A stretch of DNA of 64,000 nucleotides from Paraburkholderia sp. (GTDB taxonomy: Bacteria > Pseudomonadota > Gammaproteobacteria > Burkholderiales > Burkholderiaceae): the NCBI RefSeq assembly GCF_004298475.1, contig NZ_SCRP01000025.1:1-64000 (forward strand). Direction: 5' to 3'. The notes below the pieces were generated by a model that did not search any database, was not told the DNA's origin, and saw nothing but the letters and a program-made list of their open reading frames with translations. Position numbers and translations under genes: made by a program. The stretch's first letter is position 1. Each line of letters starts with the position of its first letter. Below are positions 36,557 to 46,294 of the stretch, in pieces.

Positions 36557-37900
36557 TCAATGCAGCTTCACGCGCGGCAGCGTGGTGCGGCGCAGCCAGT
36601 GCGCAAACGTGTCGAGCACCATGCGCGCGTAGCCGTGCAACGCGGCAATGTGCAGACGGTACAGCGACATGTACATGAAACGCGCAAACAGCCCTTCGAT
36701 CAACATGTTCCCGCCGATCACACCGCCCATCAGATTGCCGACCGCGCTGAAGTGACCGAGCGACACCAGCGAGCCGAAGTCGCGATAGGTGAATTCCGGC
36801 AGCGGCTGTCCGTCGAGCAGGTTGCCCAGCGCCCCCAGCAGGAATACGGCCTGCTGATGCGCGGCCTGGGCGCGCGGCGGCACGTTGCGTTCGTTGCCCG
36901 GCCACGCGCAGGCGGCGCAGTCTCCGAACGCGAAGATGTTGTCGTCGATTTCGGTCTGCAGCGTGCGGCGCACGCTGAGCTGGCCGAGCTTGTTGACGGG
37001 CAGTCCGTCGAGTTGCGCCAGCACCGGCGGCGCAGTGATGCCCGCGGCCCACACCGTGAGGTCCGCGCGCACGGCCTTGCCGCTTGCCGTATGAACGACA
37101 CCCGGCGCGACCTCGGTGACCCGCTCGGCAAGCAAGAGACGTACGCCGAGTTTCTGCAGCAGATCGGCGGTCGCCGACGACACGCGCTCGGACAGCGCGG
37201 GCAAGATGCGCGGCCCCGCTTCGATCAGCACGATGCCGACGTCGTGGCGCGGATCGAGCTTGTGGAGCCCATACGCGGACAGCACCTGCGCCGTGTTGCG
37301 CAGTTCGGCGGACAATTCCACGCCGGTTGCACCCGCACCGATGATCGCCACCTGCACGCGCGGCTCGCCGCTCACCGCTGCACCTGCGGGCGCAGGCTCC
37401 GGAACCTGATGCTCCGCGCGCATGCACGCCGCGATGAGCCGCTTGCGAAAGCGCTCGGCCTGCGCCACGGTATCGAGCGCGATGGAGTTTTCGGCTGCGC
37501 CAGGCACGCCGAAAAAGTGCGTGGTACTTCCAATTGCCAGCACAAGCGTGTCGTAGGCGAGTTCGCGCGGCGGCAGCAGTTCGCCGCCGTCATCGTCCTT
37601 CACGGCGCCGAGCATGATGCGCCGCGCCGCACGGTCGAGTCCGATCAACTCGCCCTGCTGGAATTCGAAGCCGTGCCAGCGTGCCTGCGCCGCGTATTCG
37701 AGTTCCTGTGTGAACGGGTCCATGCTGCCCGCTGCGACTTCGTGCAGCAGCGGCTTCCAGATATGCGTTGGAAAGCGGTCGACCAGCGTGACGCTCGCCC
37801 GCGGCTCGCGGCCGTTGCGCGCCTTGCAGTAGCGGTCGCCCAACCGCGTCGCCAGTTCCAGTCCACCTGCGCCTCCTCCCACAACGATAAAACGATGCAT
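36557..37900 (-). CDS. ndh: Type II NADH dehydrogenase (NDH-2)
   Basis: A 447-residue single-subunit NADH:quinone oxidoreductase, membrane-attached and not proton-pumping. The FAD fold opens the protein (HRFIVVGGGAGGLELATRLG), the NADH-binding fold is VQVAIIGAGATGVELSAELRN (near residue 180), and the second FAD contact is NIFAFGDCAAC (near residue 320). The C-terminal 90 residues carry weakly hydrophobic amphipathic segments (GLFARFMYMSLYRLHIAALHG) suited to membrane attachment. ATG 37900 has GGAG at a 5-nt spacing. It follows polA in the same direction after a 209-bp gap. Confidence 0.93.
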   Translation of the reverse strand: MHRFIVVGGGAGGLELATRLGDRYCKARNGREPRASVTLVDRFPTHIWKPLLHEVAAGSMDPFTQELEYAAQARWHGFEFQQGELIGLDRAARRIMLGAVKDDDGGELLPPRELAYDTLVLAIGSTTHFFGVPGAAENSIALDTVAQAERFRKRLIAACMRAEHQVPEPAPAGAAVSGEPRVQVAIIGAGATGVELSAELRNTAQVLSAYGLHKLDPRHDVGIVLIEAGPRILPALSERVSSATADLLQKLGVRLLLAERVTEVAPGVVHTASGKAVRADLTVWAAGITAPPVLAQLDGLPVNKLGQLSVRRTLQTEIDDNIFAFGDCAACAWPGNERNVPPRAQAAHQQAVFLLGALGNLLDGQPLPEFTYRDFGSLVSLGHFSAVGNLMGGVIGGNMLIEGLFARFMYMSLYRLHIAALHGYARMVLDTFAHWLRRTTLPRVKLH

Positions 37901-38109
37901 AAACTCTCCGTGCGTGTCGATAAATGCGTACGCGGCACGGCGGCGAGGTGCGCCGGCCGGCCGCTCAATGTCGGCTAACGGAGCGCACGGCAACAAGCCG
38001 TGCGCCTGCGCACACGTGCGTGCGCGGGTATTGCATGTTCGTTACGGCAAAGCATTCGCGTGCATCGCGGCTTGAAGCGACGCTTAAAAGCGCGGCACGG
38101 CGAGCGTAA

Positions 38110-40944
38110 TCAGTGCGCTTCTTCCCAGTTCGCGCCGACGCCCACTTCGGCGACGAGCGGCACCTTGAGCGTCGCCACCGAACACATCAGTTCGGGCAGA
38201 CGCTTGCGCACCTCGGCCAGCTCGTCGTCGGGGACTTCGAGCACCAGTTCGTCGTGCACCTGCATGATCATTTTCGTGCGCATGCCGGTTTCGTCGAGCC
38301 ACTTCTCGACTGCGATCATCGACAGCTTGATGAGGTCTGCCGCCGTGCCCTGCATCGGCGCATTGATCGCGGCGCGCTCCGCAGCCTGGCGGCGCGGGCC
38401 ATTGCCGCCGTTGATCTCGGGCAGCCACAGGCGCCGGCCGAACACCGTTTCGACATAGCCGCGCGATTTCGCGTCCATGCGCGTCTCGTCCATGTAGCGC
38501 GCAACGCCCGGATAGCGCGCGAAATAACGGTCGATATAAAGCTTCGCCGCGTCGCGCGTGATGCCGAGATTCGACGCGAGCCCGAATGCGCTCATGCCGT
38601 AAATCAGGCCGAAATTGATGACTTTGGCGATGCGGCGCTGGTCGGCGCTCACTTCGATCGGCGTGACGCCGAACACCTCGGAAGCCGTCGCGCGGTGAAT
38701 GTCGTCGCCGCGCGCAAATGCGGCGAGCAGCGACGCGTCGCCCGAGATGTGCGCCATGATGCGCAGCTCGATCTGCGAATAGTCGGCGGATACGATCTTG
38801 TGCCCCGGCGGCGCGATGAACGCCTCGCGGATGCGCCGCCCTTCGCCCGTGCGAACCGGAATGTTCTGCAGATTCGGATCGTTCGATGCGAGCCGCCCCG
38901 TCACCGCCACGGCCTGCGCGTAATTCGTGTGAACCCGGCCCGTTTGCGCGTTGACCATGCGCGGCAGTTTGTCGGTGTACGTGGACTTCAGCTTGGACAG
39001 CCCGCGATGTTCAAGCAGCAGCTTCGGCAGCGGATAGTCTTCGGCGAGCTTTTGCAGCACTTCTTCGTCGGTGGACGGCGCACCGCTCGGCGTCTTCTTC
39101 ACAACCGGCAATTGCAGCTTTTCAAAGAATATCTGGCCGATCTGCTTGGGCGAACCGAGGTTGAATTCGCCGCCCGCGAGCGCGTAGGCTTCCTGTTCGA
39201 GTTCGACGAGCCGCACTGCGATTTCGGCGCTCTGCTTGTCGAGCCGCTCCGTATCGATCAGCACGCCGTTGCGCTCCATCTGGCGCAGCACGCGCGAAGT
39301 CGGCATCTCGATCTCGCGATACACGTAGTCGAGCCCCGTGTCGGTTCCTTTGTCCTGCGCAATCTGCGGATAAAGCGCGAGATGCAACTGCAGCGTGATA
39401 TCGGCGTCTTCAGCCGAATACTCCGCAGCTTTATCGAGCGGCACTTCGTCGAAGCCGATCTGCTGCGCACCCTTGCCCGCAACCTCTTCGTATTTGATTG
39501 TTTTGATGCCGAGATGGCGCAACGCGAGGCTGTCCATATCGTGACTGCGGTGCGATTCGAGCACGTACGATTCGAGCATCGTGTCGTGCTCGACGCCGTT
39601 CAACGCAATGCCGTAGTTCGCGAGCACCTGCTCGTCGTACTTCATGTGCTGGCCGACTTTCTTGTACTGATCGCCTTCGAACCACGGCTTGAGTCGCGCG
39701 AGCACGTCGGCGAGCGGCAGTTGCCCGGGCATGTCCGGCCCGCGATGCGCGAGCGGCAAATACGCGGCGTGCCCCGGCTCCGTTGCGAACGACATCCCCA
39801 CCAGCTTCGCGACCATGGGATCGAGCGCCGTGGTTTCCGTGTCGAACGCGGTAAGGCCGGCCGCCTCGATTTTCTTCAGCCATGCATCGAACTGATCCCA
39901 CGTCTGGATGGTTTCGTAATGCCGCGGCGCGTCGAGCATCAGCGCGGGCTGCACTTCGGCTTCGCGCGGTTCACGCGCTTCACGCTGGTTCACATTCGCG
40001 TTCGCGCTCGCCGCAGCGGGTGCGGCGTCGTTCGCGCGAGCTTCGGTCAATTCGCGCGTCCAGGTCTTGAAACCATGGCGCGTAAAGATGTCGAGCAATT
40101 CGTCGCGCGCTTCGGCGCGCGTGGCGAGCGAACCGCCGAGCGACTCGATGTGCTTTGAAAGATCGCACTCGGTCGCCACGGTAACGAGTTGCTTCGCCAT
40201 CGGCAGAAACGCAAGCGCATCGCGCAGATAACCGCCCACGGCGCCCTTGATTTCGGCTGCATGTTCGACGATGCCGTCGAGCGTGCCGTATTCCGTGAGC
40301 CACTTGACCGCCGTCTTCGGGCCGCACTTGTTCACGCCAGGCACGTTGTCGACGGTGTCGCCGATCAGCGAAAGATAATCGACGATGCGCTCGGGCGGCA
40401 CGCCGAACTTCGCAATCACGCCTTCGCGATCGAGCGTTTCATTCGTCATCGTATTGATGAGCGTGACGCGGTCGGTCACGAGCTGCGCGAGATCCTTGTC
40501 GCCGGTCGACACGATCACTTTCATGCCGCGCTTTTCCGCTTCGCGCGCGAGCGTGCCGATCACGTCGTCGGCTTCGACGCCGTCCACCATCAGCAACGGC
40601 CAGCCGAGCGCGCGCACGGCCACGTGAATGGGCTCGATTTGCGCAGCGAGCGGCTCGGGCATGGAAGGACGGTTCGCCTTGTAGTCGGCATACCAGTCAT
40701 CACGAAACGTCTTGCCCTTGGCATCGAACACGCACGCGCTATACTCTGCCGTAACCTCCTTGCGCATACGGCGCAGCATGTTGATGATCCCGTATAGCGC
40801 ACCCGTCGGTTCGCCGTCAGGACCGCGCAGATCCGGCATCGCATGGTAGGCCCGATAGAGATAGCTAGAACCATCGACCAGCAGCAGGGTCTTTCCTTCC
40901 AGTTCAGTTTGTAGCTTGGTTTCCACGCGAAGTTCTTCAGGCAT
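38110..40944 (-). CDS. polA: DNA polymerase I
   Basis: A protein of about 944 residues with the three classical domains. The 5' nuclease begins VDGSSYLYRAYHAMPDLRG. The proofreading exonuclease is intact, with FDTETTALDP near residue 365. The polymerase shows motif A (SADYSQIELRIMAHISGD), motif B (RRIAKVINFGLIYGMSAFG) and motif C (MQVHDELVLEVP). An Ala/Asn-rich linker lies at about residues 305-335. The start is ambiguous: ATG 40944 lies 1 bp from the divergent LOG-family start, TTG 40953 overlaps it, and GTG 40926 is also possible. None has a strong ribosome site. Confidence 0.97.
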   Translation of the reverse strand: MPEELRVETKLQTELEGKTLLLVDGSSYLYRAYHAMPDLRGPDGEPTGALYGIINMLRRMRKEVTAEYSACVFDAKGKTFRDDWYADYKANRPSMPEPLAAQIEPIHVAVRALGWPLLMVDGVEADDVIGTLAREAEKRGMKVIVSTGDKDLAQLVTDRVTLINTMTNETLDREGVIAKFGVPPERIVDYLSLIGDTVDNVPGVNKCGPKTAVKWLTEYGTLDGIVEHAAEIKGAVGGYLRDALAFLPMAKQLVTVATECDLSKHIESLGGSLATRAEARDELLDIFTRHGFKTWTRELTEARANDAAPAAASANANVNQREAREPREAEVQPALMLDAPRHYETIQTWDQFDAWLKKIEAAGLTAFDTETTALDPMVAKLVGMSFATEPGHAAYLPLAHRGPDMPGQLPLADVLARLKPWFEGDQYKKVGQHMKYDEQVLANYGIALNGVEHDTMLESYVLESHRSHDMDSLALRHLGIKTIKYEEVAGKGAQQIGFDEVPLDKAAEYSAEDADITLQLHLALYPQIAQDKGTDTGLDYVYREIEMPTSRVLRQMERNGVLIDTERLDKQSAEIAVRLVELEQEAYALAGGEFNLGSPKQIGQIFFEKLQLPVVKKTPSGAPSTDEEVLQKLAEDYPLPKLLLEHRGLSKLKSTYTDKLPRMVNAQTGRVHTNYAQAVAVTGRLASNDPNLQNIPVRTGEGRRIREAFIAPPGHKIVSADYSQIELRIMAHISGDASLLAAFARGDDIHRATASEVFGVTPIEVSADQRRIAKVINFGLIYGMSAFGLASNLGITRDAAKLYIDRYFARYPGVARYMDETRMDAKSRGYVETVFGRRLWLPEINGGNGPRRQAAERAAINAPMQGTAADLIKLSMIAVEKWLDETGMRTKMIMQVHDELVLEVPDDELAEVRKRLPELMCSVATLKVPLVAEVGVGANWEEAH

Positions 40945-40945
40945 T

Positions 40946-41710
40946 ATGGACAAGAGAAAAGTGATTCCGAGTCTGCGTTCACTCGCAGATCAAGAGCGCG
41001 CAACGGCCAAAAAGGCGCGCGCATCGTGGCAGATGTTCACGATTATGGCAGAGTTTATCGAGGCAACCGAGTATCTGTCCGAGATCCGTCCGGCAGTCAG
41101 CATCTACGGTTCCGCACGTCTGAAACCGGACTCGGAGTACTACCAGCTCGCGACACAAATTGCGCGAAAAGTGTCCGACGCAGGCTTCGCCGTGATCTCC
41201 GGCGGCGGCCCTGGCATCATGGAAGCAGCCAACCAGGGCGCGCACGCGGGCAAGTCGCCTTCCGTTGGCCTGAACATCGAATTGCCGCACGAGCAATCGG
41301 GCAATCAATGGCAGGACATCTCGTTGCGATTCCGCCATTTCTTCACGCGCAAAGTTACGTTCGTCAAAAACTCCGATGCGGTGATCGTGATGCCGGGCGG
41401 CTTCGGCACGCTTGACGAACTCGCCGAAGTGCTCACGCTGATCCAGACGAAAAAATCGCGGCACGTTCCCATCATTCTGGTGGGCGCGGAGTTCTGGAAA
41501 GGCCTGCTTGCCTGGTTCCGTTCGGCGCTCGTGCCGATGGGCCTCATCAATCCTGAAGACATGGATCTGATGCACGTGACCGACGATCCGGACGAAGTGC
41601 TCGAAACGGTGCTCAAGTTTTACGAGGACACCGGAGAAGAAGGCGAAGAGAGCGAAAAAGAACGGCGTACGCACACCGATCCCGACGAAGACCGGATGTT
41701 CTATCTCTAA
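40946..41710 (+). CDS. LOG-family protein (TIGR00730-like, nucleotide phosphoribohydrolase fold)
   Basis: A 254-residue LOG/lysine-decarboxylase-like protein. The nucleotide-binding blocks are present: SGGGPGIMEAANQGA near residue 90 and the hallmark PGGFGTLDELAEVLT near residue 150. LOG enzymes release cytokinin-type bases from nucleotides, and bacterial members may cleave AMP or related nucleotides; which reaction occurs here is not deducible. Its ATG lies 1 bp from the polA ATG on the other strand. It is followed, on the opposite strand, by the AMP nucleosidase gene amn, a thematic match in purine-nucleotide cleavage. Confidence 0.9.
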   Translation: MDKRKVIPSLRSLADQERATAKKARASWQMFTIMAEFIEATEYLSEIRPAVSIYGSARLKPDSEYYQLATQIARKVSDAGFAVISGGGPGIMEAANQGAHAGKSPSVGLNIELPHEQSGNQWQDISLRFRHFFTRKVTFVKNSDAVIVMPGGFGTLDELAEVLTLIQTKKSRHVPIILVGAEFWKGLLAWFRSALVPMGLINPEDMDLMHVTDDPDEVLETVLKFYEDTGEEGEESEKERRTHTDPDEDRMFYL

Positions 41711-41833
41711 GCTTGCGATTCACCGCGACATGGCGCAGAGCCATGCCGCGCGCGCAGCGGGGCAAGCGAGCGCGTGATGCGTGTAGAGGGCTGTAATTTC
41801 AGGTCACATTGGAAGATCAGTGACTTAATGAGC

Positions 41834-41870
41834 GGCTTGGCCGACCCTTATGCGAGGGTATTGCCAAGCC
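41834..41870. other. Two-tier stem-loop of unknown role
   Basis: An outer perfect 8-bp stem (GGCTTGGC with GCCAAGCC) encloses an inner 5-bp stem (ACCCT with AGGGT) and a 6-nt loop, separated by small asymmetric internal loops. There is no T-tract. It may be a terminator, an mRNA-protecting 3' structure of the LOG-family transcript, or part of a small RNA. Confidence 0.5.
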
Positions 41871-41950
41871 TTGTATCTCAACATGCCCCTCCAGGAGTTC
41901 TGCTTGAGCATGCGGTTGCCGCGGAATGATTTAAACGGAGGCTTGAGATC

Positions 41951-41984
41951 AAAAGTGCCTGCGCGGTAGCGACGCCGCGCAGGC
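41951..41984 (-). terminator. Probable terminator of amn
   Basis: GCCTGCGCGG and CCGCGCAGGC form a 10-bp stem with an 8-nt loop. On the minus strand ACTTTT follows. It lies 50 bp after the amn stop codon. Confidence 0.7.
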
Positions 41985-42033
41985 GTTGGACAGACTCACT
42001 GCCGCCCGCAAGCACCCGCCAGCAAAAAGATTC

Positions 42034-43566
42034 CTACTGAAACGCCACCTCAGCAAAGCTGCGCAATTTGCGACTGTGCAGCTTATGCAATCCATTGGTA
42101 CGCAAGATCTCCATCGCCTTCACGCCGATCTGCAGATGCTGGTCCACCTGAGCGCGATAAAACGAATCGGCCATGCCGGGCAGCTTCAATTCGCCGTGCA
42201 GCGGTTTATCGGAGACGCACAACAACGTGCCGTACGGCACGCGAAAGCGAAATCCATTCGCCGCGATCGTCGCACTTTCCATGTCGAGCGCAATCGCACG
42301 GCTCTGCGAAAGACGCAGCACCGGTTCGCGGTGATCGCGCAATTCCCAGTTGCGGTTATCGACGCTCGCCACCGTGCCCGTGCGCATCACGCGCTTGAGT
42401 TCAGGGCCGTCGAGCTGCGTGACCTGGGCCACCGCGCGCTCCAGCGCCACCTGCACTTCCGCGAGCGCGGGAATCGGCACCCACAGCGGCAGATCCGCAT
42501 CTAGCACATGATCCTCGCGCACGTAGCCGTGCGCGAGCACGTAGTCGCCAAGCCGCTGCGTGTTGCGCAGCCCCGCGCAGTGGCCGAGCATGATCCAGGC
42601 GTGCGGGCGCAGCACCGCGATGTGATCGGTGATCGTCTTCGCGTTCGACGGCCCCACGCCGATGTTGATCATCGTGATGCCGCTGCCATCCGCGCGCTTG
42701 AGGTGATACGCCGGCATCTGCGGCAGGCGCACGGCAGGCATGCCCTCGTGTTCCTGTTCGCCGAGATTGGCGTTGTACGTCACCACGTCGCCGGGCTCCA
42801 CGAACGACGTGTATTCGCTGCGATAGCTGCACAGATCGGCGTCGTCGGTGCGTGCCATCATCGCGCGCCCGAGCTTCACGAATTCGTCGATGTAAAACTG
42901 GTAATTCGTGTAGAGCACGTAATTCTGGCAATGCGTGGGCGACGTCGCCGTGTAGTGCTTCAGCCGATGCAGCGAAAAATCCACGCGCGGCGCCGTGAAG
43001 AGCGCAAGCGGATGCGGCTCGCCCGGCCCCGGTTCGAAGGTGCCGTTGACGATCCGGTCGTCGAGCTGCGCGAGGTCGGGTGTATCGAACACGTCGCGCA
43101 TGGCCACGAGGTGCTCGCGATCGAGTTCGCCTTCGAGGTGGATGCCCTCGGCAAACGCAAAGTGAATGGGAATCGGCTGATCCGACACGCCCACGTCGAT
43201 CGACACACGATGGTTCTTCGTCAGCAACCGCAGTTGTTCGCGATAGTAGTCGCCGAACAGGTCCGGCCGCGTGATCGTCGTTTCAAAGATGCCCGGGCCC
43301 GCCACGAAACCGTACGAACGGCGCGAATCGACATGGGTGTTCACTTCAGTGCGAACGCGCACGAACGGATAGCACGCGCGCACGCGGCGCTCCAGCACTT
43401 CGCCGCGGCGGTAGCGCGCGAACGCATCGCGCAGAAACGACGTGTTCGCCTCATAGATCGTCGAGAGCCGTGCCACCGCATCGGCAGCGTCCTCGTAAGA
43501 CCCCGTCGGGAAATCGTATGCGGGCAACATCAGCGGCCGCAGATTGGTATCGTTGTTCATCGTCAT
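42034..43566 (-). CDS. amn: AMP nucleosidase
   Basis: A 510-residue AMP nucleosidase, splitting AMP into adenine and ribose-5-phosphate and so controlling the adenylate pool. The N-terminal AMN domain (YDFPTGSYEDAADAVARL to about residue 180) precedes the nucleoside phosphorylase-like catalytic domain with TMINIGVGPSNAKTITDHIA, HCAGLR and the active-site block ALDMESATIAANGFRFRVPYGTLLCVSDKPLHG (Glu-Ser near residue 430). Length is normal for the long bacterial form. The ATG at 43566 has an alternative two codons later. It is convergent with the LOG-family gene and divergent from the DUF2782 gene. Confidence 0.95.
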   Translation of the reverse strand: MTMNNDTNLRPLMLPAYDFPTGSYEDAADAVARLSTIYEANTSFLRDAFARYRRGEVLERRVRACYPFVRVRTEVNTHVDSRRSYGFVAGPGIFETTITRPDLFGDYYREQLRLLTKNHRVSIDVGVSDQPIPIHFAFAEGIHLEGELDREHLVAMRDVFDTPDLAQLDDRIVNGTFEPGPGEPHPLALFTAPRVDFSLHRLKHYTATSPTHCQNYVLYTNYQFYIDEFVKLGRAMMARTDDADLCSYRSEYTSFVEPGDVVTYNANLGEQEHEGMPAVRLPQMPAYHLKRADGSGITMINIGVGPSNAKTITDHIAVLRPHAWIMLGHCAGLRNTQRLGDYVLAHGYVREDHVLDADLPLWVPIPALAEVQVALERAVAQVTQLDGPELKRVMRTGTVASVDNRNWELRDHREPVLRLSQSRAIALDMESATIAANGFRFRVPYGTLLCVSDKPLHGELKLPGMADSFYRAQVDQHLQIGVKAMEILRTNGLHKLHSRKLRSFAEVAFQ

Positions 43567-43767
43567 TCGCCTCCAATCGGTCGGACCACCTTACCACGGA
43601 ACCCGGGCATTCTTGCTGTGCCCCTCGCGGCAACGTCAGGCTGGCCGGCGCGGTACGGCGTTGGTCACCCCCCCGGATCGACCCGCGGCCGACGCCGGAG
43701 TCGCCGTGGGTCGCGGCGGCGGGATTTGCTAGAATCGAGCTATCAAACCGGAGAAACACCGATCATC

Positions 43768-44160
43768 ATGAAGTCGCTCCTTCTCATCGCTGCTGCGGCG
43801 ACACTCGCGTTCAGCGGGTTCGCCATGGCCGCGCCCGCCGACGACGCGAAAACCGCCGTCGAGGCCCAGTCCGCCAACGAGCGGGCGGGTCTGCCGAACC
43901 TCGCCGCGATCAACCGGCCGGCTGCCGAGGTCACCTCGAAGGTCGACGTCAACGTTCCGCGCCGGCCGAGCTTCCACGAAGTGAGTCCCACCGGCACCGA
44001 AATCACCGAATATCGCGACAAGGGCAAGCCCGTCGAAATCAACGTGCACTCGAACTTCGGCACGCGCTACACGATGAGCGCGCCCGCCGACACGTCGCCG
44101 CAGGTGCGCCCGAACGGCACGCCCAGCACGCGGCTGCCGTCGATCAACCTGCGCTACTGA
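43768..44160 (+). CDS. Exported DUF2782-like protein
   Basis: A 130-residue secreted protein. ATG 43768 follows a CCGGAG site; residues 1-21 (KSLLLIAAAATLAFSGFAMA) are a signal peptide with predicted cleavage after AMA. The mature part is polar, and the segment GTEITEYRDKGKPVEINVH is the DUF2782-like core, followed by NFGTRYTMS and a Pro-rich tail. DUF2782 proteins commonly lie between polA and thrB in beta-proteobacteria, as here. Their function is unknown. The protein is probably periplasmic. Confidence 0.78.
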   Translation: MKSLLLIAAAATLAFSGFAMAAPADDAKTAVEAQSANERAGLPNLAAINRPAAEVTSKVDVNVPRRPSFHEVSPTGTEITEYRDKGKPVEINVHSNFGTRYTMSAPADTSPQVRPNGTPSTRLPSINLRY

Positions 44161-44257
44161 TCCGCAACGCCGTCTGCGCGCGCCCGGCGCAGGCAGACGG
44201 CGCGCATTTCGCCGCGCTGCGGATTCGCTGCGCACTCAAACTGTGATGTCTGGCCGC

Positions 44258-44296
44258 GAGTTCGAGGCATGAATTCGAACCACGAATTCGAGCCAC
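44258..44296. repeat. Three 13-bp tandem repeats upstream of thrB
   Basis: Three consecutive units (GAGTTCGAGGCAT, GAATTCGAACCAC, GAATTCGAGCCAC) fill 39 bp in the 266-bp gap between the DUF2782 gene and thrB. They could affect spacing of a thrB promoter, but no binding function is evident. Confidence 0.7.
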
Positions 44297-44426
44297 AAGC
44301 GCGCGGTGCGGGCTGGATGCCATGTAGCGCCGGCAGACCAGCCCGAATTCTGCCGAAAGCCCGATAAAACACCGGCCGCACCCGCGTAGGCCGGCCGCCC
44401 GACCACGCAACCAACACATTTCTCGC

Positions 44427-45431
44427 ATGGCCGTCTTCACCGCTGTCACCGAAACCCAGCTTGCCCAATGGCTGCGCGACTACGATCTCGGCGACGTGGT
44501 CGAATTGCGCGGCATCCAGTCCGGCATCGAAAACAGTAATTTCTTCCTGACGACGACGCGCGGCGAGTACGTCCTGACGATCTTCGAAAAGCTGTCCGCG
44601 GACCAGTTGCCGTTCTACCTCGACCTGATGCGCCACCTGGCGTCGCACCGCGTCCCGGTGCCAGACCCCATGCCGCGCACCGACGGCGCCCTCTTCGGCC
44701 CGCTGCAGGGCAAGCCCGCGGCAATCGTGACGAAGCTGGAAGGCGCGCCCGAACTCGCGCCGGGTGTGGAACATTGCGTCGAAGTGGGCCAGATGCTCGC
44801 GCGCATGCACCTCGCCGGGCGCGATTTCAAAGGCGATCAGCCGAATCTGCGCAGCCTGGAATGGTGGGAAGAGACCGTGCCGACGGTGCTGCCGTTCCTC
44901 GACGAAGCGCAGCGCGACCTGCTCACGAGCGAGCTTGCGCATCAACAGGCGTTCTTCGCCTCGGCGGACTATGCGCAGATGCCGGGCGGCCCGTGCCACT
45001 GCGATCTTTTCCGCGACAACGTGCTGTTCGCGCACGCGCATCCGGCGCCGGGCCACGAAGTGCGACTCGGCGGCTTCTTCGATTTCTATTTTGCGGGCTG
45101 CGACAAGTGGCTGTTCGACGTGGCCGTCACGGTGAACGACTGGTGCGTGGATCTCGCGACGGGCCAGCTGGATCGCGCGCGCGCCGAGGCGCTGCTGCGC
45201 GCCTACCAGACGGTGCGCCCGTTCACGGCGGCCGAAGTCCGCCACTGGAGCGACATGCTGCGCGCAGGTGCGTACCGCTTCTGGGTGTCGCGCCTGTATG
45301 ATTTCTACCTGCCGCGCTCGGCGGAGCTGCTCAAGCCGCACGATCCCGGCCACTTCGAACGCATCCTGCGCGAGCGCCGCGCGAACGATGCCGCCGACGC
45401 CCTTCACGCAGAACAAGGCTCATGCAACTGA
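44427..45431 (+). CDS. thrB: Homoserine kinase (ThrB2/aminoglycoside-kinase fold)
   Basis: A 334-residue homoserine kinase of the phosphotransferase (APH-like) fold used by beta-proteobacteria and Pseudomonas, not the GHMP kinase of E. coli. It phosphorylates homoserine for threonine synthesis. The opening [46 protein letters not shown] near residue 30, and the catalytic [11 protein letters not shown] (near residue 190) with [18 protein letters not shown] are characteristic. The last 10 nt overlap the start of the membrane-protein gene. Confidence 0.94.
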   Translation: MAVFTAVTETQLAQWLRDYDLGDVVELRGIQSGIENSNFFLTTTRGEYVLTIFEKLSADQLPFYLDLMRHLASHRVPVPDPMPRTDGALFGPLQGKPAAIVTKLEGAPELAPGVEHCVEVGQMLARMHLAGRDFKGDQPNLRSLEWWEETVPTVLPFLDEAQRDLLTSELAHQQAFFASADYAQMPGGPCHCDLFRDNVLFAHAHPAPGHEVRLGGFFDFYFAGCDKWLFDVAVTVNDWCVDLATGQLDRARAEALLRAYQTVRPFTAAEVRHWSDMLRAGAYRFWVSRLYDFYLPRSAELLKPHDPGHFERILRERRANDAADALHAEQGSCN

Positions 45432-46213
45432 TCGAAGTTCCCGCGAAAACGGGCTATGTCTGGTTCCGCCAGGGTATCTGGCTGTTCCGCCGCAACCCGC
45501 TCGCGTTCCTCACGCTGTTTTTCACCTATCTGCTGGGGATGACGCTCATCTCCGCGATCCCGGTGGTGGGCGGCGTGCTGCCGCTCGTCCTCGTGCCGGG
45601 CGTGGCGGTCGGCTTCATGGCGGCCTGCCGCGACACGATCGCGGGCAAGCCGTTCTTTCCGACGATTCTCGTCGACGGCTTCCGCGCCTACGGCACGACG
45701 GTCACGAAGCGCCTCTTCGCGCTCGGCGGCGTCTACGTGGTGGCGATGCTGCTCGTGCTCGCGGCGTCGGCGCTCGTGGACGGCGGCACGCTGCTGCAGT
45801 TGATGACCGTCGGCGGTTCGACGGGCAGCGATTCGTTCGAGAACAGCGGTGCGCCGCTCGCACTGCTCGCATCACTGGTGATCTACGTGCCGGTGGCGAT
45901 GATGTTCTGGTTCGCGCCCGTGCTGACGGCATGGCACGACGTGCCGCCCGTCAAAGCGATGTTCTTCAGCGTGGTGAGCTGCTGGCGCAACAAGGGCGCC
46001 TTCGTCGTGTACGGGGCGTTGTGGATGGCGGTGTCGATCGGCATTTCGGTGGGGCTTTCGCTGCTGCTGAGTGCACTCGGTGCGAGCGAATACGGCGTCG
46101 CCCTGCTGATGCCCGCGCTCATCGTCCTGTTGACGATGATGTATTGCTCGTTTTACGCGACCTATCGCGGCTGCTTCGGCGTACAGGAAACGGAAAACAC
46201 GGAAAACGCGTGA
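45422..46213 (+). CDS. BPSS1780-like integral membrane protein
   Basis: A 263-residue membrane protein with about six hydrophobic helices (first about 29-55, then 55-70, 98-120, 145-170, 195-218, 222-245). The opening [25 protein letters not shown] is typical of the BPSS1780 family of Burkholderiales, usually encoded directly after thrB. Function is unknown. Start overlaps thrB by 10 nt, indicating coupling. Confidence 0.8.
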   Translation: MQLIEVPAKTGYVWFRQGIWLFRRNPLAFLTLFFTYLLGMTLISAIPVVGGVLPLVLVPGVAVGFMAACRDTIAGKPFFPTILVDGFRAYGTTVTKRLFALGGVYVVAMLLVLAASALVDGGTLLQLMTVGGSTGSDSFENSGAPLALLASLVIYVPVAMMFWFAPVLTAWHDVPPVKAMFFSVVSCWRNKGAFVVYGALWMAVSIGISVGLSLLLSALGASEYGVALLMPALIVLLTMMYCSFYATYRGCFGVQETENTENA

Positions 46214-46294
46214 AAAGAAAAACCACATGGCCTTACGGTTATGTGGTTTCAGCCAATCTTTTGTGATGCTTCACTCGCGGTCGGCACGCTGGAA

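Larger units (their letters stand above)
41711..42033. other. Convergent intergenic region between the LOG-family gene and amn
   Basis: A 323-bp space without coding potential. It contains a CATGGC/GCCATG hairpin (about 41729-41745), the two-tier stem-loop at 41834-41870 and the amn terminator at 41951-41984. Confidence 0.6.

Noticed and set aside
36323..37978. A 551-residue plus-strand frame opposite ndh
   Set aside because: Complement of the NDH-2 gene, whose FAD and NADH motifs are clear on the minus strand.
38113..40158. A 681-residue plus-strand frame opposite polA
   Set aside because: Antisense shadow of polA; no recognised motif and no start signal.
42508..43767. N-terminal extension of the DUF2782 gene to 550 residues
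   Set aside because: The upstream frame is antisense to amn. The signal peptide and ribosome site place the start at 43768.
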